Source: Agromyces kandeliae | GTDB lineage: Bacteria > Actinomycetota > Actinomycetes > Actinomycetales > Microbacteriaceae | Direction: 5' to 3' | Assembly: GCF_009674665.1 (NCBI RefSeq) | Contig: NZ_WKJD01000012.1 | Span: 372,001 to 436,000 of the forward strand | Length of the DNA stretch: 64,000 nt | Part shown: positions 8,068 through 17,486 of the stretch, piece after piece | Layout of the letters: each line of letters starts with the position of its first letter | Position numbering within the stretch: the first letter of the stretch is position 1 | Position numbers and translations under genes: made by a program | The notes under the pieces: generated by a model | Told to the model about the DNA's origin: nothing | Databases searched by the model: none | Seen by the model: the letters and a program-made list of their open reading frames with translations, nothing else

Positions 8068-9309
8068 TCAGGTGGACAGCGCGAAGTCGTATCGGATGAC
8101 GCCGGACCGACCGGGGATGACGGACATCGGGGGCGGTGCGGGGGACGGCGGTCGGTCGCTCCGGACGAGCCGATCCGGGTCCGCGATCCTCGTGGAGAGC
8201 TCGTCGAGCAACTCCGCCTTCGGGATCTTCGTGAACCTGCCGTGCCGGGTCACCGAGATCGCCGCCCACACGTCGTCGCGGCCATCGGCGTTCAGCACGT
8301 CGTCGACGAACCTCACCGGGGTGGCGTTGTGGCTCCCGTGGTGACCCACCTTGTAGAACGTCGTCCGCGCCAGGAGGTCCCTCCGCACGTCATCGTCGAG
8401 GTTGACCTTCCACGTTCCCCACTGCGCGTCGCCCGGGAAGAGCAGCACGGCCTCGCCGACCTCGAACACGAGCATCAGGCTCGTGTTGTTGACGGCGCTC
8501 TCGAGCGCGACCGCGCCCATCAGCAGCGATCGCCGTGCGATCTCCCGGAGACGCTCCTCGACCCCGATCGGAAGCAGGTCGGGACGTGGTGCCGGGATCG
8601 GTTCGAACGGCAGGAGGTCCGACGCGTCGAGATCGGGTCCGCCGCCGTCGGCGACGTGGAGGAAGCTCTCGCCGGAGGGCGGGTTCATGTCCCGGATGAC
8701 GTCTTCGTCGCGCGACGGGCCGAGGACGTGCACCTTGACCCCGGGCAGGACGTCCGCGGTGTCGAGCGTCCCCGGCGCGCGCTCCAGGAAGCGCCGCACC
8801 GCACCGCTCGATCCGCCCGCGAAGCCGCGATGCACCGTCGACATCGCCGCCTCGTTCGAGAGCGCGAGGGTGTTCTCGATGACGTGGTCGACCAGCTCGG
8901 TCTCGGCGGCCGACATCGCCGCGAAGCGCCCGGCATCCCGGTCGACGTGCAACGACTCGGCGAACGACGCCATCGTCTGGAGGATGTCGCGTGCGATCGG
9001 GTCGTCCGGATCCTCGGTCCAGGGCAGCCACACCTCGGACACGGCGACGCGCCGCCAGAGCTCGCTCGCGAAGCCCGACACGTGATCGCGGTGACGGTGC
9101 GTGATCACGACGACGTCGATCGAGGGCCCCGATCCGTCGTCGACGTCGGCGATGATCTGCTCGACGACGTCGTCGATGCTCCCCGCCGAACCTCGCTTGA
9201 TCGAGCCGCAGTCGATCAGGACCTTCCGTTCTCCACCGACGGCGGGGATGCGGAGCAGGAAGCAGTCGCCGAAGCCGACGTTGTACATCGAGACCGTGAC
9301 CTCATCCAC
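8068..9309 (-). CDS. ComEC-type MBL-fold hydrolase, partner of the metallopeptidase
   Basis: 413 residues, no signal peptide. The metallo-beta-lactamase core has ITHRHRDHVSG (HxHxDH, residue about 70) and, near residue 323, VGHHGSHN, the hallmark of the ComEC/Rec2-like MBL branch; LFPGDAQ supplies the third metal motif. A long insert separates the two halves. The GTG at 9309 was chosen because GGGAGGAG lies seven bases upstream and it overlaps the stop of the preceding peptidase gene (GTGGATGA), so translation is coupled. An in-frame ATG at 9327 is possible. Known members act on nucleic acid or phosphodiesters; here the substrate is unknown. Confidence 0.85.
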   Translation of the reverse strand: MDEVTVSMYNVGFGDCFLLRIPAVGGERKVLIDCGSIKRGSAGSIDDVVEQIIADVDDGSGPSIDVVVITHRHRDHVSGFASELWRRVAVSEVWLPWTEDPDDPIARDILQTMASFAESLHVDRDAGRFAAMSAAETELVDHVIENTLALSNEAAMSTVHRGFAGGSSGAVRRFLERAPGTLDTADVLPGVKVHVLGPSRDEDVIRDMNPPSGESFLHVADGGGPDLDASDLLPFEPIPAPRPDLLPIGVEERLREIARRSLLMGAVALESAVNNTSLMLVFEVGEAVLLFPGDAQWGTWKVNLDDDVRRDLLARTTFYKVGHHGSHNATPVRFVDDVLNADGRDDVWAAISVTRHGRFTKIPKAELLDELSTRIADPDRLVRSDRPPSPAPPPMSVIPGRSGVIRYDFALST

Positions 9310-11299
9310 GATCGGCTCCTCCCTCATCGGGCCGGTCGTCGCCCCGGCGAACGCTCCCCGACCTGTCGGGCCGGCGAACCGGCGCCATCTGGTGCACCAA
9401 CGCGAAGTCGAACCGCTCCTGCATCCGGAGGGCGAAGCCCTCGTCGTCGCCGAACCAGGCCGACCGGGGGTCGCGTTGGTCGCATTGGTCGATGAACTCG
9501 GCGATCTCGGCCAGCCGCCCGGTCGGGGCTCCCTGATCGTCGACGCCGCCGGTGAGCGGCTTGGCGACGACGTAGCGAGGGGATCCGTCGCCCGAGAACA
9601 CCACCGTGGTCCCGGCGCGGACGTCGAGTCCGCCGACCGGGTCCATCGAGTCGGCACCGCCGGCCTGCACGAACTGCGCGATCGCCTCGGTGAGCGGAAG
9701 GCCGTCGCCGCCGACCCTGAACACGAGGTCGAGGCCGTCCACCTGAATCGGCCGGTCCGTCGAGTCCGGCTCGAGCCCGAGCAGCGCGTGATGGCGCTGC
9801 CCGTAGGCGCGCACCTCGCGTTCGAGGGCGTCCCGCTCGTCATGCCGGCGTTCGAGGCGCTTCTTGATGCGCGCCGACGTGTCCGGGTCCTCGCCGGCCG
9901 GTGCCGCACCCCATTCGGCGACCTCGAAGGCGGCGAGCCTGTCGAGGACGGACGGGGCGAGCGGTTCCGGCGGATCACCGGCCGGGCTCGCGAGTCCCGG
10001 CCACAGCAGGGACTCCTCGTTCGCCGAGAACACGTCCTTCGGATGGATGCCGCGGGCCAGGAACGCGTCCACGAGGTTGGCGCGGAGGTCGTAGGGATCG
10101 CTGGGGTTGAGTTCGCGGTCCGCGGTGACCAGGGCCCGCAGGTAATCGCTGAACGTGATGTCGAGCGGGGGCAGGTAGTCGAAGGCCCGGATGCACAGGT
10201 CGAGGACGCGCTGCGCGGTGTCGCCGGCTTCGTCCGTGATCCGCTCGACCAATTCGGCGCCGAGGAAGCCCTCGCCCAGCAGCCCGGTTCCGCCGGTCGC
10301 GATCCGGATGAGGTCCTCGACCCGCGCGGAGTAGGTCGCGAAGAAGGCGTCGAACACCGCACGGACGAGCACGGCGCCGCGATCGTGCGGCTCGAAGGTG
10401 TCCTCGTAGGTGGCGATCTCGTCGATCCGGTCCCGCGCGCTCCGCAGCGCGCGGCCCGCGCCGGTCGAGTGACCGAACTGAGCCGCCAGCTCGAGCAGCG
10501 GTCCCGGCCGCGACAGGTCGGTGCGACCCGCCTGGACGGCGTCCGCGAGCACGCCGGGGAATCCGAAGTGCTGGAAGATCGCGACGATGTCGGCGATGGC
10601 CTCGTGGAACGCGTAGACGTCCTTGTTGGTGGCCTCGCGGAACCGCGGTCGCAGGTTGTGGACGATCGCGTGCGTGACCTCGTGGGCGATGATGTCGTGG
10701 GACAGGCACGTGAAGATCCACTGGTTGGGCAGGTTGCCGCCGGGGTCGTCGGGATCGGCCCGGAAGTACCCGAAGTAGATGGCGTTCGTGGCGGGGTCGA
10801 AGAACGCGTTGCGTCCACGGAATGCATGGGGGATGAGCGCGACGGGCTCTCGGAACTGCACCCGGCGCCCGAGGGCCCGCTCGAAGTTCGAGACCACCTT
10901 CATGGCGACGGCGTAGACCATCTGCTGGTGGAACTTCGGGTCGTCGACGGTCGGCGGCAGCCCGCCGCCTGCGACGAGGCTCGGGTTCTCGAGGTCGACC
11001 ACTTCGTAGTACTGCTCGCGGGCGGCGTCGTAGTCGACCACGTCGAACAGCCGGCCGCGAAGCCGGACGTCGACCCCGAGGTGCTGGTCCACCTGGAGCG
11101 ACTCGTGGGGGATCTCCAGCGAGATCCGGAACCGCCGCCGCCTTCCGAGTTGGGGATCGAACGCGTAGATCTGGAGCTGCCGGGACGCCAGCGTGCCGTG
11201 CCCGCGAGCGGTCGGCCGCGACGATCCGACGTCGCGGGGCATCTCCGGCGACCCGTACTGCTCGGATGGGACGGACGAGAACTTCGAGACGGATCGCAT
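9302..11299 (-). CDS. Gluzincin-type zinc metallopeptidase, cytosolic, unknown role
   Basis: 665 residues. HEVTHAIVH (HExxH) sits near residue 205, and an ExxxD-type second-glutamate segment, HEAIADIV, follows about 28-30 residues later, the thermolysin-like arrangement. There is no signal peptide, propeptide or membrane helix, unlike secreted M4 enzymes. The N-terminal 150 residues and the C-terminal 250 (charged, with DALEREVRAYGQRHHALL) match nothing I recognise. Start ATG at 11299 with GGGGGAAGGAG upstream. The stop overlaps the MBL gene by 8 bases, so the two form one translational unit. The pair suggests a conflict, quality-control or toxin-like system rather than nutrition. Confidence 0.78.
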   Translation of the reverse strand: MRSVSKFSSVPSEQYGSPEMPRDVGSSRPTARGHGTLASRQLQIYAFDPQLGRRRRFRISLEIPHESLQVDQHLGVDVRLRGRLFDVVDYDAAREQYYEVVDLENPSLVAGGGLPPTVDDPKFHQQMVYAVAMKVVSNFERALGRRVQFREPVALIPHAFRGRNAFFDPATNAIYFGYFRADPDDPGGNLPNQWIFTCLSHDIIAHEVTHAIVHNLRPRFREATNKDVYAFHEAIADIVAIFQHFGFPGVLADAVQAGRTDLSRPGPLLELAAQFGHSTGAGRALRSARDRIDEIATYEDTFEPHDRGAVLVRAVFDAFFATYSARVEDLIRIATGGTGLLGEGFLGAELVERITDEAGDTAQRVLDLCIRAFDYLPPLDITFSDYLRALVTADRELNPSDPYDLRANLVDAFLARGIHPKDVFSANEESLLWPGLASPAGDPPEPLAPSVLDRLAAFEVAEWGAAPAGEDPDTSARIKKRLERRHDERDALEREVRAYGQRHHALLGLEPDSTDRPIQVDGLDLVFRVGGDGLPLTEAIAQFVQAGGADSMDPVGGLDVRAGTTVVFSGDGSPRYVVAKPLTGGVDDQGAPTGRLAEIAEFIDQCDQRDPRSAWFGDDEGFALRMQERFDFALVHQMAPVRRPDRSGSVRRGDDRPDEGGADRG

Positions 11300-11490
11300 G
11301 ATCGACTCCTTCCCCCGATGAGGTCGAGCGTATGGAGTCGGGCGACGATCCTCCACCGTTTCCGAGCGACTGCCGGGACCGAGCCCCATTCCGGATCGCA
11401 TCGACGCGGTCGGGGCGCGTCGTCGAGACGATCGGGCGACCGGCGGCACCGATGCTGCGCCGTCGGACCGGGCTGTGGTGGGATGACCGG

Positions 11491-14010
11491 GTGGGCACCG
11501 GGGAGAGGGCCATCGACGAGCGCACCGACGGACTGAGCGCGGGCGAGGTCGCCGAGCGCGTCGCCCGCGGGGAGACCAACGCGTTCGAGAGCCCGACGAG
11601 CCGGAGCGCCTGGAGCATCGTCAAGGCGAACGTCTTCACGCTCTTCAACGGCATCATCGCGGCGTGCTTCGTCGCGCTGCTGCTCATCGGCCGCTGGCAG
11701 GACGCGCTCTTCGGCTTCAGCGCGATCGCGAACACGATCATCGGCTCGTGGCAGGAGTTCAACGCCAAGCGCGCCCTCGACCGGCTCGCGCTGCTGCACG
11801 CGCCGAGCGCCCGCGTCCGGCGCGACGGGCGCGAGCACGACGTGGCGCTCGCCGACGTGGTCCTCGACGACCGGCTCGTGCTGCGTGCGGGCGACCAGGT
11901 CCCGGCGGATGCGAAGGTCGTGGCATCCGAGCGCCTGCAGCTCGACGAGTCGATGCTGACGGGGGAGTCCGACCCGGTCGACAAGCAGCCGGGCGACGAG
12001 GTGCTGTCGGGCTCGATCGTGATCGGGGGCGCGGGGTCCGCGGTGGTCGACCGGGTGGGCGCCGACGCCTTCGCGAACAAGCTCTCGAGCGAGGCCAAGC
12101 AGTTCTCGCTCGTCGCATCGGAGCTTCGGTCGTCGCTGAACCGTCTGCTCGGATGGATCGCCTGGATCATCGGCCCCGTCAGCCTGCTCGTGCTCAACGC
12201 GCAGATGGTCGCGCAGGGCGGCTGGGCCGAGGCGATCGAGGCGGGACTGTGGGACGAGGCGGTCGTCGCCACCGTGGCGGCCGTCGTCGCGATGATCCCG
12301 CTCGGCCTCGTGCTGATGACGAGCATCGCGTTCGCCGTCGGCGCGGTGCGCCTCGCGAGCCGCAAGGTGCTCGTCCAGGAACTGCCGGCGGTCGAGGGCC
12401 TCGCACGGGTCGACCTGATCTGCCTCGACAAGACCGGCACCCTCACCGAGGGCGACATCGTCTTCGACGCGGCGCACCCGGTCGCGCTCGCGCCGCCCGA
12501 CGGCTGGACCGACGTCCTCGCGTGGTACGGCGCCGACCCCGAGGCGAACGCGACCGCGCGGTGCCTCGTGGAGCCGTACCCGGTGCGGCGCGCGCTCGAG
12601 CCGCAGGCGCGCATCGCCTTCGCGTCGTCGCGCAAGTGGAGCGCGGTCGGCTTCCCGGGTGGGGGCACGTGGGTGCTGGGCGGGCCCGAGATGGTCTTCC
12701 CCGCGACGGATGCCGCCGGCGCGCCCGGCACCGAGGGGCTGCGCGACCGTGCGGCCGGGCTCGCCGCCAGCGGGCGCCGGACGCTGGTGCTCGCGCACAG
12801 CCCCGACGAGCTGACCGCCGAGCGCGCCGAGGCCGAACGCCTGCCGCGATCCCTGATGCCGGTCGTCCTGCTCACGTTCCGCGAGAACGTGCGCGGCGAC
12901 GCGCGGGAGACCCTCGAGTACTTCGCCGAGCAGGGCGTGGCGGTGCGGATCATCTCGGGCGACAACCCGCAGACGGTCGCCGCGATCGCCCGCGAGGTGG
13001 GCGTGGACGCGCCGCACGGGATCGACGCCCGCACCCTGCCCGACGACCTCGACGAGCTCGGCGAGCTTATCGAGCGCGAGGTGGTCTTCGGCCGCGTGAC
13101 GCCGACGCAGAAGCGCGACATCGTCACGGCGCTGCGCCGCCGCGGTCACACCGTGGCCATGACCGGCGACGGCGTGAACGACGCGCTGGCGATCAAGGAG
13201 GCCGACATCGGCATCGCCATGGAGTCGGGTTCCTCGGCCACCAAGGCGGTCGCGCGGCTGGTGCTCCTCGACGGACGGTTCTCGCACCTGCCGGGGGTGG
13301 TCGCCGAGGGTCGCCGGGTCGCGGCGAACATCGAGCGCGTGTCGATGCTGTTCCTCACCAAGACCGCCTACGCGACCGGGCTCGCCGTGCTGTTCGGGGT
13401 CATGCTGCTGCCCTTCCCGTTCCTGCCGCGGCAGCTCTCGGTCACCGACGCGCTCACGATCGGCTTCCCCGCGTTCTTCCTCGCGCTGATGCCGAACGCG
13501 CGACGCTACGTTCCCGGGTTCCTCCGTCGGTCGCTGAGCTTCGCGATCCCCGCCGGCATCGTCATCGCGCTCGTCCTCGCCCTCTACAGCCGCATGGCGA
13601 CCGACGCCGGGATCCCGGAGGACGAGCTCCGGAGCGGCTCGACGCTGGTCCTCGGCATCGTCGGGCTCTGGGTGCTCATCGTGCTCTCGCGCCCCATCGA
13701 CGGGTGGAAGATCGTCATCATCGGCGGGATGGCGATCGGGCTCGTCGCGATCTACGCGATCCCGCTCACCGCGGACTTCCTCGAACTCGTCGAGTTGAGC
13801 GAGATCACCGCGGTGCTGGCGCTCGCCGGGTCGCTCGTCGCGATCGCGGGCATCGAGGTGGTCCGGTTCGTGCACCGGCGGGCCGTCGCCCGGATGGCCC
13901 CGACGGTGCCGGCGGCGCTCGTCGCGGCGGTCAGGCAGACGGCTCCGGGCGTGCCGAGCGGGCCTCGCGGAAGTACCGAGCCCCCCGACCGGTCCAGAGC
14001 ACGAGGATGA
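11491..14010 (+). CDS. ctpE: P-type ATPase, CtpE-like cation transporter
   Basis: 839 residues. P-type ATPase motifs in order: LTGESDPV (actuator), DKTGTLTEGD with the phosphorylated Asp near residue 313, TGDGVNDALAIKEADIGIAM (hinge), and about ten membrane helices, four of them at the C-terminus. No CPC heavy-metal motif. The N-terminus LSAGEVAERVARGETN resembles the mycobacterial CtpE group, implicated in Ca2+ uptake. The GTG at 11491 was chosen by this alignment; an in-frame ATG exists at 11332. The 3' end overlaps the convergent gene by 80 bases. Confidence 0.85.
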   Translation: MGTGERAIDERTDGLSAGEVAERVARGETNAFESPTSRSAWSIVKANVFTLFNGIIAACFVALLLIGRWQDALFGFSAIANTIIGSWQEFNAKRALDRLALLHAPSARVRRDGREHDVALADVVLDDRLVLRAGDQVPADAKVVASERLQLDESMLTGESDPVDKQPGDEVLSGSIVIGGAGSAVVDRVGADAFANKLSSEAKQFSLVASELRSSLNRLLGWIAWIIGPVSLLVLNAQMVAQGGWAEAIEAGLWDEAVVATVAAVVAMIPLGLVLMTSIAFAVGAVRLASRKVLVQELPAVEGLARVDLICLDKTGTLTEGDIVFDAAHPVALAPPDGWTDVLAWYGADPEANATARCLVEPYPVRRALEPQARIAFASSRKWSAVGFPGGGTWVLGGPEMVFPATDAAGAPGTEGLRDRAAGLAASGRRTLVLAHSPDELTAERAEAERLPRSLMPVVLLTFRENVRGDARETLEYFAEQGVAVRIISGDNPQTVAAIAREVGVDAPHGIDARTLPDDLDELGELIEREVVFGRVTPTQKRDIVTALRRRGHTVAMTGDGVNDALAIKEADIGIAMESGSSATKAVARLVLLDGRFSHLPGVVAEGRRVAANIERVSMLFLTKTAYATGLAVLFGVMLLPFPFLPRQLSVTDALTIGFPAFFLALMPNARRYVPGFLRRSLSFAIPAGIVIALVLALYSRMATDAGIPEDELRSGSTLVLGIVGLWVLIVLSRPIDGWKIVIIGGMAIGLVAIYAIPLTADFLELVELSEITAVLALAGSLVAIAGIEVVRFVHRRAVARMAPTVPAALVAAVRQTAPGVPSGPRGSTEPPDRSRARG

Positions 14011-14371
14011 CGGCGATCGGCACGAGCGCGCCGATGAGGGTCGACCCGATCGCGTCGGCGTCGCGCACGATGTCGAGCGTCGTCGTCGTCAGCGAGAGGG
14101 CCATGAGGACCGTGACGAAGATCCGCGCGGAGCGGCGCGCTCGGGTGAGCCCCGAGGCCATCGCGATGGTGAGCAGGCCGATCAGGATGAGCGCCGCGCC
14201 GAGCAGGGTGACCGGGAGCTGCTCGCCCTCCCGCTGGACCTCGGCGTCGTAGCGCGCGAGGACGAGCAGGACGCCGAGGGCGATGTCGAGGAGGCCGGCG
14301 AGGTAGGTGAGCACCACCACGGCGATGATGCGCTTGGGCGGGCGCGGCGTCGACCGCGTCTCGTCGCTCAT
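13931..14371 (-). CDS. Four-helix membrane protein, unknown function
   Basis: 146 residues with four hydrophobic segments (about 15-38, 55-75, 82-103 and 110-128) and short charged ends. It begins MSDETRSTPRPPKR, with GGGGAGGCCGAC upstream of the ATG at 14371. No motif allows a family name. Its last 80 bases are antisense to the end of the CtpE-like gene. Both frames show plausible composition to their stops, so the convergent overlap appears genuine. Confidence 0.7.
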   Translation of the reverse strand: MSDETRSTPRPPKRIIAVVVLTYLAGLLDIALGVLLVLARYDAEVQREGEQLPVTLLGAALILIGLLTIAMASGLTRARRSARIFVTVLMALSLTTTTLDIVRDADAIGSTLIGALVPIAVILVLWTGRGARYFREARSARPEPSA

Positions 14372-14456
14372 GTCGGCCTCCCCGGTGCCCGCGATGGTCG
14401 TCAGCCTACGGGTACGCTGACGACCACCCCGGCCGCCACTCAGCGAGGAGACCCGC

Positions 14457-15440
14457 ATGCCCTTCTTCGACCTGCCCGCCGCCGAGCTCCGGGCGTTCCG
14501 GCCCGAGGTGGCCGAGCCCGAGGACTTCGACGCGTTCTGGGCCGACACGCTCGCCGCGTCACGCGCCGTCGCGGAGCCGCCCCGGCTGACGCGGGTCGAC
14601 TCGCCGCTCGCGCTCGTCGACGTCTACGACGTCGAGTTCTCGGGCTTCGGGGGCGACCCCGTGAAGGCGTGGTTCCTGGTGCCGGCGGATGCGTCGGGGC
14701 CCCTGCCCGCGGTCGTCGAGTACAACGGCTACGGCGGCGGCCGGGGCCTCCCGCACGAGCGGCTGCAGTGGGCGGCATCCGGGTACGCGCACTTCTTCAT
14801 GGACACCCGAGGGCAGGGCAGCGCGTGGGGCACCGGCGGCGGCACGCCCGACCCGCACGGCACCGGGCCGTCGTTCCCGGGGTTCATGACCCGGGGCATC
14901 CACGACCCGGCCGAGTACTACTACCGGCGCGTCTTCACCGACGCGGTGCTCGCCATCGACGCCGTGCGCTCGCTCGACGCGGTCGACGCCGACCGGGTCG
15001 CCGTCACGGGCGGCTCGCAGGGCGGAGGCATCGTGCTCGCCGCGGCCGGGCTCGCCGAGGGGCTCGTGGGCGCGATGCCCGACGTGCCGTTCCTCTGCTG
15101 CTTCGAGCGGTCGGTGGGCCTGACCGATCGCGATCCGTACCAGGAGATCGTCCGGTACCTCTCGATCCACCGGGATGCCGCGCCGACCGTCTTCCGCACG
15201 CTCTCGTACTTCGACGGCGTGAACTTCGCCAAGCGCGCGAGCGCGCCCGCGCTGGTGTCCGTGGCGCTCATGGACCCCGTGTGCCCGCCGTCGACCGTCT
15301 ATGCCGCGGTCAACCACCACGCCGTCGGCGCCGAGGTCGTCGAGTACGCGTTCAACGAGCACGAGGGCGGGCAGGGCCTGCACTGGCAGCGGCAGGCGGA
15401 GTGGCTCGCCGGCGTGCTGGCGGCGGGCTCGCCGGGCTGA
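14457..15440 (+). CDS. Acetylxylan esterase / cephalosporin-C deacetylase (CE7 family)
   Basis: 327 residues, the usual CE7 length. N-terminal FFDLPAAELRAFRP and DFDAFWADTL are family signatures. The nucleophile is in GGSQGGG, the acid Asp is in VALMDPVCPPST, and the catalytic His is in NEHEGGQ near the C-terminus. CE7 enzymes remove acetyl groups from xylo-oligosaccharides and similar compounds, usually in the cytosol; no signal peptide is seen. ATG with GAGGAG upstream and a TACGCT box at about 14413. It stands alone rather than in a xylan cluster. Confidence 0.92.
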   Translation: MPFFDLPAAELRAFRPEVAEPEDFDAFWADTLAASRAVAEPPRLTRVDSPLALVDVYDVEFSGFGGDPVKAWFLVPADASGPLPAVVEYNGYGGGRGLPHERLQWAASGYAHFFMDTRGQGSAWGTGGGTPDPHGTGPSFPGFMTRGIHDPAEYYYRRVFTDAVLAIDAVRSLDAVDADRVAVTGGSQGGGIVLAAAGLAEGLVGAMPDVPFLCCFERSVGLTDRDPYQEIVRYLSIHRDAAPTVFRTLSYFDGVNFAKRASAPALVSVALMDPVCPPSTVYAAVNHHAVGAEVVEYAFNEHEGGQGLHWQRQAEWLAGVLAAGSPG

Positions 15441-15455
15441 TCCCGGCGACGCCGA

Positions 15456-15674
15456 TCAGAGTTCGCGCGCGACGTACCGCTCGATCTCCGCGTCGGATGC
15501 CGTGATCCCGGCGTCCGCCAGGCGGAGGCGGAGCTCGGCCTCCTCGTCGCGCGCGTGGCCGAGGCGCAGGTCGCTCCGCACCTGTTCGAGGATGCCGGCG
15601 ATGCGGTCGGCGCGACTCGCGTCGCCCGCGCCCTCCTCGATCGGCTCGTCCTGGGTGTGCGGGGTCTCGGCCAT
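15456..15674 (-). CDS. Small acidic hypothetical protein
   Basis: 72 residues, highly charged and helical (SRADRIAGILEQVRSDLRLG, then DEEAELRLRLADAGI). The ATG at 15674 has a strong GGAGGGACC upstream, preferred to the ATG at 15746. No family recognised. The end is 15 bases from the stop of the convergent CE7 gene. Its heptad-like spacing of Leu/Ile suggests a short coiled coil, perhaps a protein-binding helper. Confidence 0.6.
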   Translation of the reverse strand: MAETPHTQDEPIEEGAGDASRADRIAGILEQVRSDLRLGHARDEEAELRLRLADAGITASDAEIERYVAREL

Positions 15675-15753
15675 GGTCCCTCCATCCGGCGACGCGAAGG
15701 CCGCCTTCCACGATGCTCGTCGCGAGCGCGGCATCCGTCGAGGCATTGACAGC

Positions 15754-17337
15754 TCACGTCACGGTGATCAGGGTGCGCTGCCAGCCCGTCGAGCCGTCCG
15801 GCGCGATCGGGGCGCGCTCCTCGACCTGGGTGCGCCCGTTCCGGTCGACGGCCCGAACCGTCGCGTAGTGCGTTCCGGGCGCGGCGTCCCAGTCGACCAT
15901 CCACTGCACCCACGTGTCGGCGTTGATCGGCGTCGACAGCGTCGCCGTGCGCCACTCGCCGTCGTCGATGCGCACCTCGACGCGCTCGATGCCGACCGTC
16001 TGCGCCCAGGCCACCCCCGCGATCACGCCGGGTCCGGCCGGGACGGGGCGGCCCGGCTTGGGCGTGTCGATGCGGGAGGACATCTTGATCGGCGCCTCGG
16101 CGCTGTACCCGCGGGGCGTCCAGTACGCCTCGTCGTCGGCGAAGGTCGTGACCTGCAACCGGGTGACCCACTTCGTCGCCGAGACGTAGCCGTACAGCCC
16201 CGGCACCACCATCCGCACCGGGAAGCCGTGCTCGAGGGGCAGCGGCTCCCCGTTCATGCCGACGGCCAGGATCGCGTCCCTGTCGTCGTCGGTCAGCGCC
16301 TCGAGCGGCGTCGAGGCGGTGAAGCCGTCGACGCTGCGGGAGAGGACCATGTCGGCACCCGGCCGCGGACCGGCGAGGCGCAGGATGTCGCGCACGGGCA
16401 CGCCGAGCCAGATCGCGGTGCCGACGAGGTCGCCGCCGACCTCGTTCGACACGCACGTGAGCGTGACGCCGTACTCGTCGAGCCCCATCGCCACGAGGTC
16501 GTCGAAGCCGAGCTCGATGGGCCGGTCCACCATGCCGTCGACGACGAGCCGCCAGGTCGACGGGTCCACCTCGGGAACGGTCAGGGCGGTGTCGACCCGG
16601 TAGAAGTCCGCGTTCGGCGTGATCAGCGGGCTGAGGCCCGGCACGTCGAGCTCGGCGCCGGCCGGCACGTCGACCACCGAGCGCGGCCCCGGGAGACGCA
16701 GCGCCTCGCGGATCGCCGCGATGGACGACGAGGCGGCGGTCGCCAGCCGGGCCCCGAGGCCGACGACGACGGCGGATGCCGCGGCGATGCCCGTCAGCGC
16801 GAGGAAGCCCCGTCGGTCGAGCCGGGGGTCCCGGTCGTCGCCCGCCGCATCGGTCGCGGTCGCGCCGTCGCGCCAGGTGCGGAGCCGGATGACGGCGGCG
16901 CGCAGCAGCAGGACGCCCGCGACCGCCCCGGCGACGGCGGGCAGCCACGACCAGCCCGACGCGCCGGCTCGCGTCGTGGTCGCGGCGACGGACGCCGCCC
17001 CGGCGAGCCCCAACGCCACCAGCCCGAGCGGCGGTCCGACGAGCTGCAGGACCCCGGCCGCCGCGCTCGCGACGACCACCGCGACGCCGAGACCGGCGAG
17101 CAGGATCGGCTTGTCGGCCTCGCCGAACGTCGAGATCGCGAACTCCTTCAGCGGTTGCGGCACGACGTCGATGACGAACGCGCCGACCGCGAGCACCGGG
17201 CTCGCCTCGCGAGCGACGAGCAGCGCGACGAGTTCGGCGACCGCGAGGAACGCGGCACCGGCGGCGATCCCGGCCACGCCGGCCCAGGCGACCCATCGCA
17301 GGCGGGCGCCGCGCCTCCGCGTCCTCGTGCGCGTCAT
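15754..17337 (-). CDS. Membrane-anchored molybdopterin oxidoreductase (sulfite-oxidase family)
   Basis: 527 residues. The first ~155 residues hold about five membrane helices. After DRRGFLALTG comes the soluble domain, with LTCVSNEVGG around residue 300 carrying the Cys that ligates molybdenum, then a C-terminal Ig-like dimerisation domain (VEVRIDDGEWRTA... TPINADTW). The topology predicts an extracellular catalytic domain; the substrate is unknown and sulfite is only the family default. ATG at 17337 after GGAGGGGACC; the longer frame to 17559 is rejected. Confidence 0.88.
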   Translation of the reverse strand: MTRTRTRRRGARLRWVAWAGVAGIAAGAAFLAVAELVALLVAREASPVLAVGAFVIDVVPQPLKEFAISTFGEADKPILLAGLGVAVVVASAAAGVLQLVGPPLGLVALGLAGAASVAATTTRAGASGWSWLPAVAGAVAGVLLLRAAVIRLRTWRDGATATDAAGDDRDPRLDRRGFLALTGIAAASAVVVGLGARLATAASSSIAAIREALRLPGPRSVVDVPAGAELDVPGLSPLITPNADFYRVDTALTVPEVDPSTWRLVVDGMVDRPIELGFDDLVAMGLDEYGVTLTCVSNEVGGDLVGTAIWLGVPVRDILRLAGPRPGADMVLSRSVDGFTASTPLEALTDDDRDAILAVGMNGEPLPLEHGFPVRMVVPGLYGYVSATKWVTRLQVTTFADDEAYWTPRGYSAEAPIKMSSRIDTPKPGRPVPAGPGVIAGVAWAQTVGIERVEVRIDDGEWRTATLSTPINADTWVQWMVDWDAAPGTHYATVRAVDRNGRTQVEERAPIAPDGSTGWQRTLITVT

Positions 17338-17486
17338 GGTCCCCTCCGCAGCCGCGGGGAATCGGAAGCCCGCGTGGGAGTGGTTCGTCGCGGGCGGTGA
17401 TCCGGTTGGGGTGACGTCGTGCGCCGCGGTGCGCCGGGCCGAGCGGAGGCCGGCCCGGTGTCGGCGGCGCGTGGTGTGCTGGACGC

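Noticed and set aside
8068-9309. Reading the MBL gene as an antibiotic-resistance beta-lactamase
   Set aside because: It has the ComEC-type GHHGSH motif and no signal peptide; the same applies to the beta-CASP protein at 5138-6562.
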